Shown here: in pieces, positions 1 through 8,883 of the stretch | How the letters are laid out: each line of letters begins with the position of its first letter | Numbering within the stretch: the first letter of the stretch is position 1 | Origin: Bacteroidaceae bacterium | Lineage (GTDB): Bacteria; Bacteroidota; Bacteroidia; Bacteroidales; Bacteroidaceae | Length of the DNA stretch: 59,692 bases | Direction of reading: 5' to 3' | NCBI GenBank assembly: GCA_017557005.1 | Contig: JAFZFZ010000010.1 | Location: forward strand, 1-59,692 | Made by a program: the position numbers and the translations under genes | The notes under the pieces: generated by a model | Databases searched by the model: none | Told to the model about the DNA's origin: nothing | The model's input: the letters and a program-made list of their open reading frames with translations, nothing else

Positions 1-141
1 ATAAATGTGTACAAAGCTTAGCCTATGTAGGGGGACAATCTTAAGACTTGGACAACATCTATATTATTACCTTTTTTTATGCTGAGTGTGGGCAACAATC
101 TAAAGGATTTTTTTCTGAACGAGCCATAGATAAAAAACTTT

Positions 142-217
142 CACCGCGGTGGCGCGAAAGTGTCACCGCGGTGAAAGAAAAACGCCACCGCGGTGGCGTG
201 TAGGTGTCACCGCGGTG
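142..217. repeat. Array of four CACCGCGGTG palindromes at exact 22-bp spacing
   Basis: The 10-bp palindrome CACCGCGGTG occurs at 142-151, 164-173, 186-195 and 208-217, each start exactly 22 bp after the last, about two helical turns. The spacers are 12 bp and differ. Copies 1 and 2 with their flanks form a perfect 14-bp inverted repeat (CTTTCACCGCGGTG and its complement) around a 12-nt loop. Copy 3 extends to a 16-bp perfect palindrome at 183-198, and copy 4 to 14 bp at 206-219. The array lies about 180 bp upstream of the promoter of the first gene of the secreted-protein locus. It could be an operator array for a dimeric regulator or a pair of strong hairpins ending upstream transcription. 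Confidence 0.9.
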
Positions 218-397
218 ACGGAAATTTTTTGAGGGCTTTTCTGAGAATTTTGCAGGGATGCAGATGATAATTCATAGGGTAGGGGAAATAGTAGCAAAAA
301 GGAGCTACATATTTGCTGCCAACGCCAACCCATTTATGAACTTTTCACCTTATAATGCGCCTGTGCGAAAAAATATGTTAAAAGTTTTCAAGAAATG

Positions 398-430
398 TTT
401 TGCCAATTTGGGGAAATTTGTGTTACTTTG
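398..430 (+). promoter_or_regulatory. Putative Bacteroidales promoter for the first DUF6055-like gene
   Basis: TTTTG at 398-402 followed after 20 bp by TTACTTTG at 423-430 fits the Bacteroidota -33/-7 pattern (TTTG, TAnnTTTG) with one mismatch. Transcription would start near 436, leaving a leader of about 55 nt. The rest of 1-491, outside the palindrome array, is AT-rich and shows no gene. Confidence 0.5.
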
Positions 431-491
431 AGGATTGATTTGAAGATTTGTATCACGAAACACACAGGTCTAATAACGAAAAACAAACGAT

Positions 492-2807
492 ATGAACAAG
501 TTAGCATCAAAAAAAATGTGCTTTGCACTCATCGCCTTTATGGGTGCGTCGCTGTCCATGGTTGCGCAAGCAACAGACGTCAATTTAGCCCTCAAGGCTA
601 TCAAGGTAAATGCGTCGGTCAATTCCGATGAGGTGTCTCTAATCGCTGACAATGCTCGTGTGAAATATTGGAGCACCGAGGGCGCTGACCTCAGCCAGTA
701 TCAGTATGTAGAGTTTGAGTGGTCGGCCACCTCAAAAGTGGTGGAGGCCGATGTGTATTGGGCAAAGCCTAATGAAAAAAAGGGAACAGCATTACCTTCT
801 GATGCCTATCTGGCCTACTGGAATGGTGAAGACTGGGTGAAAGATGCTAGCTTGAATGCTGTAAACGAATCGTATGGAAGTTCTGTCGCAACCGAGCTGC
901 AGGCCAAGAAGGTGCGCATCTATATGTTGCGTGCTGACTCGGTATGTGGTATTCGCGAGGTACGACTCATGGGTTACGAGCGTGCGGTGCCTGGTGAACT
1001 TTATGAATGGCCCGAATATAGCTGTGCGCTCAACTATAATTATCGCTACGACTTCCCCAATGGAGTAGAAGCTCCCACGAAGGCGCTGCCCGAGAATATC
1101 GGTCAGGCAGGTTCGCGTCAGTATGGTTGGTGGAACTTCGTGTGGGGTCCCAAACGCAGTGAGTATGTAACTGATGCGGCTATCGACAGCCTGTTGCGTC
1201 ATATGGACAAAGAGTTCCGCTATTTCCGTGAGGTGCTTGGATGGCTTCCTGATAAGCGTGCACGTAATGGCTACTATAGCACCATCTGCTTGTTTGGTAG
1301 TGGACTTACCACCGATAATGCATCAAACACTGATCGTGGTGGTTGGCAGAGTGCTACGTGGTTTAACGGAAGCAGTTGGCCCATGGTGCTCCTGAGCTAT
1401 TATCCCGTTGCCTGCTATGACGAGAATTTTACCTACGACAAGAATTATAGCCACGCAGTGACCGACCAGGCTGGTCAGCAGGGTGCTTGTGTGCACGAGG
1501 GTATCCACGCCGTGTTTGCCGACCTCGAGGGTTGTAAGAATGCAGCATGGTTCCACGAGAGTGGTAACACCGCCATGCAGGCCGATGCCGAGTTGAGCAA
1601 GACTCCTGGCGTATCGCCCGAGAGCATGGGATTCCTCAGTGCATCCAATATGATTGCCCCCTTCATCCCCATTGAGTGCTACTCTGGTTGGCTGCTCGAT
1701 GGTAGTTTCGGAGGTCCTGGTGCCGAGGGTGTGAACAAGCATGAGGGTAGCCAACAGATTTGCACATGGCGTAACCTGCTTGGTGGTAACCAGTATGGTG
1801 AACTCTTCCCCCACTTCCTCAGCGTAACCTTTGGTGATGGTGCGCTCCCTTGGGTATGGCGTTACTGTAAAGGCCGTGTGCTCGAAGGTATTGCCGACAG
1901 TATTGGTGAGGTGGAAATTCGACGCTTGATTCGTGAATATCGTGTAAAGCAGGCAACTATCGACTTCGGCAAGTGGTCGAACGCTAGCCGTGGATTGCTC
2001 AACAATAACTGGCAGCTCTCTGTCAAGCAAGAGTGGGCACCCTATCTTAAGGAGGTAGAGGTGTGGAAGGCTACACCCTATGCAAATATGTATAAGTGTG
2101 ATGAGACTGATAGCATCGGTTGGTGGAAACCCGAGTACCGCACCACACCCGGATGGAGCGGTGCCAACCAGATTCCTATCCATGTGACAGGCAACAAGGG
2201 TGACGTCGTGCGCATCTACTTTGAGCCTCTGGGCGAGAATATGGAGTGCCAGTTGGCCTTCCGTACTAAGCGTGGTAAGGTATACTACTCACAGCCCGTA
2301 CAGGGTGCTGGTGAGGTAAGCATCGAACTGGTCGATGTGCCTGCCAACAATGTAATCTTTGCCGTTGTGTGCAACACCGACTATATATATAAAGGTGAAG
2401 CCACACGTAAGGCACACTACGACTATCGCCTCAAGATGATGGATTGTGCTTATCAGCCCGCCTCATCAAGCTACAAGTGGTATAACTACAACTCAACCAT
2501 CAGGGACAAGAACTTCAACAAGGACGACTATGCTGCTGTCGAGACCATCGAAGAGGCTGCAGAGTTTGGCTTCAGCGTGGAGAAGAGCATTGTGAAAGCT
2601 GGTGAGCGTGTAAACATTGGCTTCACAGGTGCTTCGCAGTGGATGGTACAGGTGCGCATGTATGCCCTCACTGGTGCTAATGTGTATAACCAAAGCTTCG
2701 TTCGCGACGGCGCCTTCCATGTACCTGCTAATCTGACACCGGGCGTATATGTGCTCAAAGCATACAACGCAGGACAGACAGCAAGTGTGAAGATTGTAGT
2801 GGAATGA
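492..2807 (+). CDS. Secreted DUF6055-like putative metallopeptidase with T9SS-type sorting domain
   Basis: 771 aa with an Sec signal peptide (cleavage near residue 27, VAQA-TD). Residues 28-170 look like a beta-sandwich (F5/8C-like) domain. The middle carries VHEGIH, giving H335-E336-x-x-H339, then WFHE with E356, an arrangement compatible with a zinc gluzincin active site. The last 70 residues (QVRMYALTG...LTPGVYVLKAY) match the type A C-terminal sorting domain of the type IX secretion system, so the protein is probably exported to and anchored on the surface. It resembles the two other HExxH proteins in this block (19942 and 21593) only weakly. It heads the locus behind its own promoter and is separated from the next gene by an AT-rich inverted-repeat spacer. 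Protease activity is inferred from the motif alone. Confidence 0.7.
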   Translation: MNKLASKKMCFALIAFMGASLSMVAQATDVNLALKAIKVNASVNSDEVSLIADNARVKYWSTEGADLSQYQYVEFEWSATSKVVEADVYWAKPNEKKGTALPSDAYLAYWNGEDWVKDASLNAVNESYGSSVATELQAKKVRIYMLRADSVCGIREVRLMGYERAVPGELYEWPEYSCALNYNYRYDFPNGVEAPTKALPENIGQAGSRQYGWWNFVWGPKRSEYVTDAAIDSLLRHMDKEFRYFREVLGWLPDKRARNGYYSTICLFGSGLTTDNASNTDRGGWQSATWFNGSSWPMVLLSYYPVACYDENFTYDKNYSHAVTDQAGQQGACVHEGIHAVFADLEGCKNAAWFHESGNTAMQADAELSKTPGVSPESMGFLSASNMIAPFIPIECYSGWLLDGSFGGPGAEGVNKHEGSQQICTWRNLLGGNQYGELFPHFLSVTFGDGALPWVWRYCKGRVLEGIADSIGEVEIRRLIREYRVKQATIDFGKWSNASRGLLNNNWQLSVKQEWAPYLKEVEVWKATPYANMYKCDETDSIGWWKPEYRTTPGWSGANQIPIHVTGNKGDVVRIYFEPLGENMECQLAFRTKRGKVYYSQPVQGAGEVSIELVDVPANNVIFAVVCNTDYIYKGEATRKAHYDYRLKMMDCAYQPASSSYKWYNYNSTIRDKNFNKDDYAAVETIEEAAEFGFSVEKSIVKAGERVNIGFTGASQWMVQVRMYALTGANVYNQSFVRDGAFHVPANLTPGVYVLKAYNAGQTASVKIVVE

Positions 2808-2966
2808 ATATAATTTACAATTTGACAATTTACTATTTACCATTGATATACAATTGCTCAATTTGACAATTTAGGTGTCGCGTTTTTGTAAATGGTAAAA
2901 TGATGAAATTGTAAATAAATTGTAAATTGTACATCGTAAAATTGTACATACAAAAAAATATATATT
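2808..2966. repeat. AT-rich intergenic spacer with direct and inverted repeats
   Basis: CAATTTGACAATTTA occurs at 2818-2832 and again at 2859-2873. The second half of the spacer, with ATTGTAAAT and AATGGTAAAATG runs, is largely the reverse complement of the first. The spacer could fold into a long weak hairpin. It shows no clear TAnnTTTG promoter, so whether it ends the upstream transcript or is an extragenic repeat copy cannot be told. Confidence 0.6.
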
Positions 2967-5531
2967 ATGAAAAAACCGTATCTAAAAGCATGGGCGTTTG
3001 CTTTACTTGCCTCTGTAGCAGGTTTGACGCAGTCGTGCCGAGACGATTCTCTCTATGAGGAGCCTTCGTGGTTGGGTAACTCCATCTACGAACGTCTGCA
3101 GGAAGAGGGCAACTATACCTATACGTTGCGCCTGATCGACTCGCTCGGACTGACCGACGTGTTCCGCCAGACAGGTAGTAAAACCCTCTTTGTGACTGAT
3201 GACGAAACCTACGATGCCTACTTCGCAAGTAAGGGTATCAAGAGTTTCGATGAGTTGAGTGAAGCACAAATCAAGATGCTGCTCAATAGTGCCATGATTA
3301 ACAATGCCTACCTCATTGACTTGTTGAGTAATGTGAGTGGTAATCCGCCCGAATCGGGCCAGTGTATGCGTCGCCCCACAGCCGTGAGCGCCTATGACTC
3401 CGTATCGCGCATTATGCCTTCGGAGATGCCCAATACTCCTTATTGGGAAAAGTATAAGGATAAGAAAGAGGGCATCGTATTATTGCGCGACAATACTCCG
3501 CAACCCATGATTCATTTCTTACCCTCCTATATGCGTAAGCATGGTATCACTAATACTGACCTACAGAAACTTACCAATGGCCAGTGCAATAATGTGAGCG
3601 ACTCGTATGTAAACGGCATGAAGGTCATTGAACGTGACATCACCTGTAAGAATGGATATATACATAAGGTAGACGGTGTGATGATGTCGGCCGACAATAT
3701 GGCAAACATTATCAACAACCATCCCTTGATGTCGACTTACGCATCGTTGCTAAACCGATTCAGCGCTCCCTACTACGACGCTACGGCTACAGCGACCTAT
3801 AACCGCTTGTACAACAACACTGACTCGGTATACGTGTTGCGCTACTTTGCCGAGACATCGGCTGTGGGTAGCTTGTCTACCGATCCTGATGGGCAGACCG
3901 TAGATGCTCAGTTGATGTACGATCCGGGATGGAACGAATATATCTATTCAAACACGGCTGGTTATGACCTCCACTACGATGCGGGAGCTATGCTTGTGCC
4001 TACCAATAAGGCTCTTGATAATTGGTGGAACGGAGCTGGTAAGGTGATACAGGATATGTATGGCACCTGGGATAATGTGCCTATGAAGGTGTTGGTGAAG
4101 TTGCTTAACCTCAACATGATCAATGCATTCTCAGAAACCTTCCCCTCAAAGTTCAACAATATTGTGGACAATGCCACCAAGGTGCCCATTGGTATCAAGC
4201 CTGCAGATGTCGATAGCTGCTTCATGGGCTGTAATGGTGTGGTATACTTGACCAACGTGGTGTTCACACCTGCCGAGTACTCATCTGTGTCGTTCCCTGC
4301 GTTGATCAACCAGAACACGATGAGTGTCATCTATTGGGGACTGGAACAGCTTAACTTCGAGGCATACCTCAACTCTATGGATTCTTACTATAGCTTCATC
4401 ATTCCCACCAACAATGCGATGCTGGAGTATATAGACCCCTGTTCGTATGCCACTTATCCGCTCACCATTCTCTACCGTTTCTATTACGACACACAGGCGA
4501 AGACCGTGAAGGCCAACCGCTTCAGATACAACGTAGAAACCAAGAGTATTGTTGAGGGCGAGGAATTGGTAGATGCCAACAACGCCGAGATTCTCGACCG
4601 CCTGGAGGACATCATCGACAACATGATTGTTGTGGGCGATGTGGAGGACGGACATACTTATTATAAGACAAAGGGTGGTAGCACCATCAAGGTGGCTAAT
4701 GCCGGTATCGAAGGTGAAATGACTATCGAGGGCGGCTGGCAGATTTTTGAGGGTAGCAACAACCCCGTGGTGACACAGATTTACGACCTCAGCGAGAAGG
4801 GTAATGGTAAGTCATACGTGATGAATGCCGAGATGCCCATGAGCAGTAAGCGCTCTACATATTCTATCCTGCGTGATAATCCCGAGTTCTCTGCTTTCTT
4901 CGCTTTGTTGGGCGGTAGCTCCCTCATGTCGGAGAAGATGAGCGGACGTTACACTTGCGTTGACAAGAATATTAATCTCTTCGATGCATATAACTATACT
5001 GTCTATGTGCCTACGAACGAGGCTATTCAACAACTTCATGATGAAGGTCTTCTGCCTACATGGAGCGACTATGAGAGTCTCACCGTAGAGGACTTCGGAG
5101 GCGATGCCACCGCACTGAAGAATGCGCAGTCGAAGGTGGCTGGACGCATCACCGACTTCTTGCGTTACCACATTCAGGATAACGCCCTCTTCATCGGTGG
5201 TGAGCCTATAAATGGTGGTAAGTACGAGACTTCAAAGATGAATGGTGCTACCAAGCGCTTCTATAGTATTGAGGTTACGGCCGATGACAATGCCATGGTT
5301 ATGAAGGACCAGGTGAACGATGCTACGCGCAGAGTTATCACCGAGGGTGGCCTCTACAATATTATGGGACGTGAGTACTGGATTGAAACTACCGGTTCGG
5401 GAGCTAATGAGAGAACACAAATCTACAATGCTTCAGATGTAGTGGTACACCAGATTGACGGTGTACTCCTCTATGAGCAAAGCCAGTTGAAGCCTTGGCG
5501 AGAAGATATAACATGGACAACAACCGAATAA
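2967..5531 (+). CDS. Fasciclin (FAS1) repeat lipoprotein, about four FAS1 units
   Basis: 854 aa. The N-terminus ends in a lipobox (LTQS-C24), so this should be an outer-membrane lipoprotein. Conserved FAS1 beta-strand signatures of the form hydrophobic-hydrophobic-x-PTN-x-A occur near residues 73 (LFVTDDETY), 341 (LVPTNKAL), 478 (IIPTNNAM) and 678 (YVPTNEAI), suggesting four FAS1 domains. FAS1 modules are adhesion or ligand-binding folds. In Bacteroidota they often accompany SusC/SusD systems as extra surface binding proteins. The gene lies 18 bp upstream of susC and is surely cotranscribed with it. A role in substrate capture at the surface is inferred. Confidence 0.8.
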   Translation: MKKPYLKAWAFALLASVAGLTQSCRDDSLYEEPSWLGNSIYERLQEEGNYTYTLRLIDSLGLTDVFRQTGSKTLFVTDDETYDAYFASKGIKSFDELSEAQIKMLLNSAMINNAYLIDLLSNVSGNPPESGQCMRRPTAVSAYDSVSRIMPSEMPNTPYWEKYKDKKEGIVLLRDNTPQPMIHFLPSYMRKHGITNTDLQKLTNGQCNNVSDSYVNGMKVIERDITCKNGYIHKVDGVMMSADNMANIINNHPLMSTYASLLNRFSAPYYDATATATYNRLYNNTDSVYVLRYFAETSAVGSLSTDPDGQTVDAQLMYDPGWNEYIYSNTAGYDLHYDAGAMLVPTNKALDNWWNGAGKVIQDMYGTWDNVPMKVLVKLLNLNMINAFSETFPSKFNNIVDNATKVPIGIKPADVDSCFMGCNGVVYLTNVVFTPAEYSSVSFPALINQNTMSVIYWGLEQLNFEAYLNSMDSYYSFIIPTNNAMLEYIDPCSYATYPLTILYRFYYDTQAKTVKANRFRYNVETKSIVEGEELVDANNAEILDRLEDIIDNMIVVGDVEDGHTYYKTKGGSTIKVANAGIEGEMTIEGGWQIFEGSNNPVVTQIYDLSEKGNGKSYVMNAEMPMSSKRSTYSILRDNPEFSAFFALLGGSSLMSEKMSGRYTCVDKNINLFDAYNYTVYVPTNEAIQQLHDEGLLPTWSDYESLTVEDFGGDATALKNAQSKVAGRITDFLRYHIQDNALFIGGEPINGGKYETSKMNGATKRFYSIEVTADDNAMVMKDQVNDATRRVITEGGLYNIMGREYWIETTGSGANERTQIYNASDVVVHQIDGVLLYEQSQLKPWREDITWTTTE

Positions 5532-5549
5532 TAAATGTAGCAGACGATT

Positions 5550-8500
5550 ATGAAACGTGTATATAAAACCCTAATGATGATGTCGCTGCTACTGGTTTCA
5601 GTGCAGCTGAAGGCACAGATTACACAGGTGTATGGTACCGTATCAGATGATTGGGGACCTTTGTTTGGTGTAAACGTGTGTGAAATGGATGGCACTGACC
5701 GTATTGTAGAGTCAGCGACAACGGATATGAATGGTAACTTTACCATGCGTGTGAAGAACCCTAAGAACAAGATCCGATTCACTTATGTAGGATGCACTAC
5801 GGTGCTATTGCCTATCGACCGTACGCAGTATGATATCTTCATGAAATCGGAGAACGAGATTACTGAGGTGGTCGTTACCTCGGACCGCCGTATCAACTCG
5901 GGAGGTTTGGCTATCCCAGAGCGTGAGATTTCGTTCGCCTCGCAGACCATCTCTACTGAAGGTTTCGAGGGCTTGGGTATCAACACCATTGACGAGGCTT
6001 TGCAAGGACGTATCTCTGGTCTTGATATCGTATCGGTATCAGGTAACTTGGGTGCCGGTACTACCATGCGTCTTCGTGGTGCTTCTACCGTAAGTACGCT
6101 CACCAGCAGCAATCCTTTGATTGTGGTAAATGGTAATACCTGGAACGTGGATATGTCGAACTTCGACATGCAGTCGGCCAACGATGAGCAGTTTGCCCAA
6201 TTGCTCAATATCAACCCCGAAGATATCGAGAGTATCACTGTATTGAAGGATGCTGCGGCAACCGCCATCTATGGTTCGCAGGGTGCTAACGGTGTTATTG
6301 AACTTACTACCAAGCGCGGTAAGAAGGGTAAGCCAATGTTGGCCTACTCAATGCGTATGACGGGTACCTATCAGCCCGAAGGATACCAGTTGCTCGATGG
6401 TGACGACTACACCATGTTGCTCAAGGAGTCATACTTCAACCCCCAGCAGAGCGATGCGGCTGCCGATATCGTGGAGCTAAACTATGACAAGAACTTTTCG
6501 GAATATGAGCAGTATAACAACAATACCGACTGGGCTAAGGCTGTAAAGCAGGTTGGTTTGCGTCAGAACCACCATATCTCCGTGTCGGGTGGTGGTGAGA
6601 AGGCCAACTTCCGTATCTCTGGAGGTTTCGATAATGAGACGGGTAGCGTAATCAAGCAGCACTTGGGCCGTTTCTCTACTCGTGTGGCACTTGACTACTT
6701 TGTTAGCCAGCGCATTTCGATCTCGACCAACTTCTCGCTCACCTATACCAAGAATGAGAAGAATTACGATAATCTCCTCTCATTGGCCTACAAGAAGATG
6801 CCTAACATGGGTATCTACGAACAGGATCCCAATACGGGTGAAGATACTGACCGCTACTACACCATGCTGCAGACGGGCTCATCAGAGTTTGATGGCAATG
6901 CCCAAAATCCTAATCAGAAGTATTATGTCAACCCTGTAGCCAGTGCTAATTTGGCCATCAATAACCAGAAGACCTATGATATCATGCCTGAGTTGCAGAT
7001 TAAATATCGTTTGTTGGGATTGGATGACCAGTCGTGGCAGTTGACCTGGGACGGACGCTTCTATATGAACCTCTTCAATGACTATGTAGACCAATTCTAC
7101 CCCAGTGAGCTTAAGACTGTATCATGGAACAATGGACTGAATACCGCTTATGCAGCAAGTAGCAAGAGTGTAGCGTTGAATACCAAGCAGACCTTGACCT
7201 TGATTCCTTACTTCAAGAACCCTGACCACTCATTGATGGCGATGGGACGTATGGAGATGACTTCTGGACAGTCGAACGGACAGACCTCATCAAGCCACGG
7301 CTTGCCATCAAATGGCATCACCACACCGAGTGCTGGTAGTGTAATCACCGGAATGTCGACTAGCTATGGTCACTGGCGCTCAATGTACTATACCTTCTCT
7401 ACCCACTATGCTTACAAGAGCAAGTATATGTTTGACTTCTCATTGCGTATGGATGGTAGCACCAAGTTTGGTCCTGGCAACCGCTGGGGTGTGTTCCCTG
7501 CCGTATCGTTGCGTTGGAACGTGATTGATGAGGAGTGGATGGAGCCTACCAAGGATTGGTTGTCAATGCTCTCTATCCGTCCGAGCTGGGGTCGTGTAGG
7601 TAATGCTCCCGGTAGCGACTACTTGTATGAGAGTAAGTATGGCGTAGGTGGCCGTTACTTGGATATGAGCAGTATGAAACCGCTGAACATCCGTTTGTCA
7701 GATCTCCGTTGGGAGAAGGTGTCTACCTATGACGTCGGAATGGATGTGGGTATGTTTGACGACAAACTGAAAATGACTTTGGACTGGTATAACTCTACCA
7801 CCGAAGATATGTTGATGTCTGGCGTGCGCATTCCTTCAATCACCGGTTATAGTAGTTTGGACGTGAAGAATGTCGGTTCAATGCGTAATACTGGTTGGGA
7901 ATTGAATATTGACACCCACGAACTGGTGAAGCAGGGTAAGTTCGGCTTCGACTTCAATATGGCATTCGGTAACAACTACAATGAAATCCTTGAGATGGAT
8001 GAAACTGTGTTGGAATCATTGAATAGCGACTTCAACTATGGTAACCGTGAGGTGTTGCAGCGCGTACAGATTGGTAATCCCTTCGGTGCTATCTACGGAT
8101 TCCGCTACAAAGGTGTATACCAATATAACTACGAGACTGTGGCCGATATGAGCATTGAGGAGCGTGCAGAGTTCCTTACTTCAGGAAAAACGGCACCAAT
8201 AGCACGCACTGCTGAGGGTAACGTGGTATACGATGAGGACGGACTGCCTTTGCAGATGATGTATAACTACTCGAACGACGGTACATCATTGCCTTATAAG
8301 TTTAAGGGTGGTGATGCCATGTACGAGGATATCAACCACGACGGTAACATCAATGCTCTTGATATCGTATACTTGGGTAGCTCATTGCCTAAGTTGACCG
8401 GTGGTTTTGGTTTCAACCTCAAATATGACAGATGGAGACTGAATACCCAGTTTACCTATCGTGTGGGCAACAAGATTCTTAATCTCGCCCGTCTCGATGC

Positions 8501-8882
8501 CGAGGCTATGATTGGTAATGACAATCAGAGTAAGGCTGTGAACCACCGTTGGAGAAAAGAAGGTGACGAGACTATCATTCCCCGTGCAATGTATGGTAGT
8601 GGTTCAAACTACAATACACTCATCAGCGACCGTTTCGTAGAGGATGGCTCGTTCCTCCGTCTCAACTACATGCAGTTATCATATGAGTTGAACAGAGAGT
8701 GGGTGAAGTCACTCGGCTTGCGCGGCATACGTTGCTACTTGAGTGCCAATAACCTCTTCTGTCTCACTACTTATAAGGGTGTTGACCCCGAAGTCGGCTA
8801 TGGCGGTTATGGTGTAGCTTCTGATGGTGGACAGACACCGCGTGCCAAGTCTTACACATTGGGTATTTCAGTAGATTTCTAA
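5550..8882 (+). CDS. SusC/RagA-family TonB-dependent outer membrane transporter (first copy)
   Basis: 1110 aa. Signal peptide to about residue 22 (QLKA-QIT), then a carboxypeptidase-regulatory-like beta domain (about 23-100), a TonB-box-like stretch (EVVVTSD) and a plug domain with RLRGASTVS, PLIVVNG, INPEDIESITVLKD and the near-invariant SQGANGVIELTTKRG. The rest is a 22-strand barrel ending in an aromatic residue (ISVDF). SusC proteins import large ligands delivered by their SusD lid, using TonB energy. It lies in an operon: FAS1 gene 18 bp upstream, susD 1 bp downstream. The ligand is unknown. The lack of carbohydrate-active enzymes nearby argues against a classical glycan. Confidence 0.95.
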   Translation: MKRVYKTLMMMSLLLVSVQLKAQITQVYGTVSDDWGPLFGVNVCEMDGTDRIVESATTDMNGNFTMRVKNPKNKIRFTYVGCTTVLLPIDRTQYDIFMKSENEITEVVVTSDRRINSGGLAIPEREISFASQTISTEGFEGLGINTIDEALQGRISGLDIVSVSGNLGAGTTMRLRGASTVSTLTSSNPLIVVNGNTWNVDMSNFDMQSANDEQFAQLLNINPEDIESITVLKDAAATAIYGSQGANGVIELTTKRGKKGKPMLAYSMRMTGTYQPEGYQLLDGDDYTMLLKESYFNPQQSDAAADIVELNYDKNFSEYEQYNNNTDWAKAVKQVGLRQNHHISVSGGGEKANFRISGGFDNETGSVIKQHLGRFSTRVALDYFVSQRISISTNFSLTYTKNEKNYDNLLSLAYKKMPNMGIYEQDPNTGEDTDRYYTMLQTGSSEFDGNAQNPNQKYYVNPVASANLAINNQKTYDIMPELQIKYRLLGLDDQSWQLTWDGRFYMNLFNDYVDQFYPSELKTVSWNNGLNTAYAASSKSVALNTKQTLTLIPYFKNPDHSLMAMGRMEMTSGQSNGQTSSSHGLPSNGITTPSAGSVITGMSTSYGHWRSMYYTFSTHYAYKSKYMFDFSLRMDGSTKFGPGNRWGVFPAVSLRWNVIDEEWMEPTKDWLSMLSIRPSWGRVGNAPGSDYLYESKYGVGGRYLDMSSMKPLNIRLSDLRWEKVSTYDVGMDVGMFDDKLKMTLDWYNSTTEDMLMSGVRIPSITGYSSLDVKNVGSMRNTGWELNIDTHELVKQGKFGFDFNMAFGNNYNEILEMDETVLESLNSDFNYGNREVLQRVQIGNPFGAIYGFRYKGVYQYNYETVADMSIEERAEFLTSGKTAPIARTAEGNVVYDEDGLPLQMMYNYSNDGTSLPYKFKGGDAMYEDINHDGNINALDIVYLGSSLPKLTGGFGFNLKYDRWRLNTQFTYRVGNKILNLARLDAEAMIGNDNQSKAVNHRWRKEGDETIIPRAMYGSGSNYNTLISDRFVEDGSFLRLNYMQLSYELNREWVKSLGLRGIRCYLSANNLFCLTTYKGVDPEVGYGGYGVASDGGQTPRAKSYTLGISVDF

Positions 8883-8883
8883 A

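Noticed and set aside
142..217. CRISPR array
   Set aside because: The repeat is only 10 bp with 12-bp spacers, four units, and no cas genes.
1323..2183. 286-aa open frame on the minus strand opposite the first gene
   Set aside because: It lies wholly within a well-supported plus-strand gene, has no recognisable motif or ribosome site, and looks like a codon-bias shadow.
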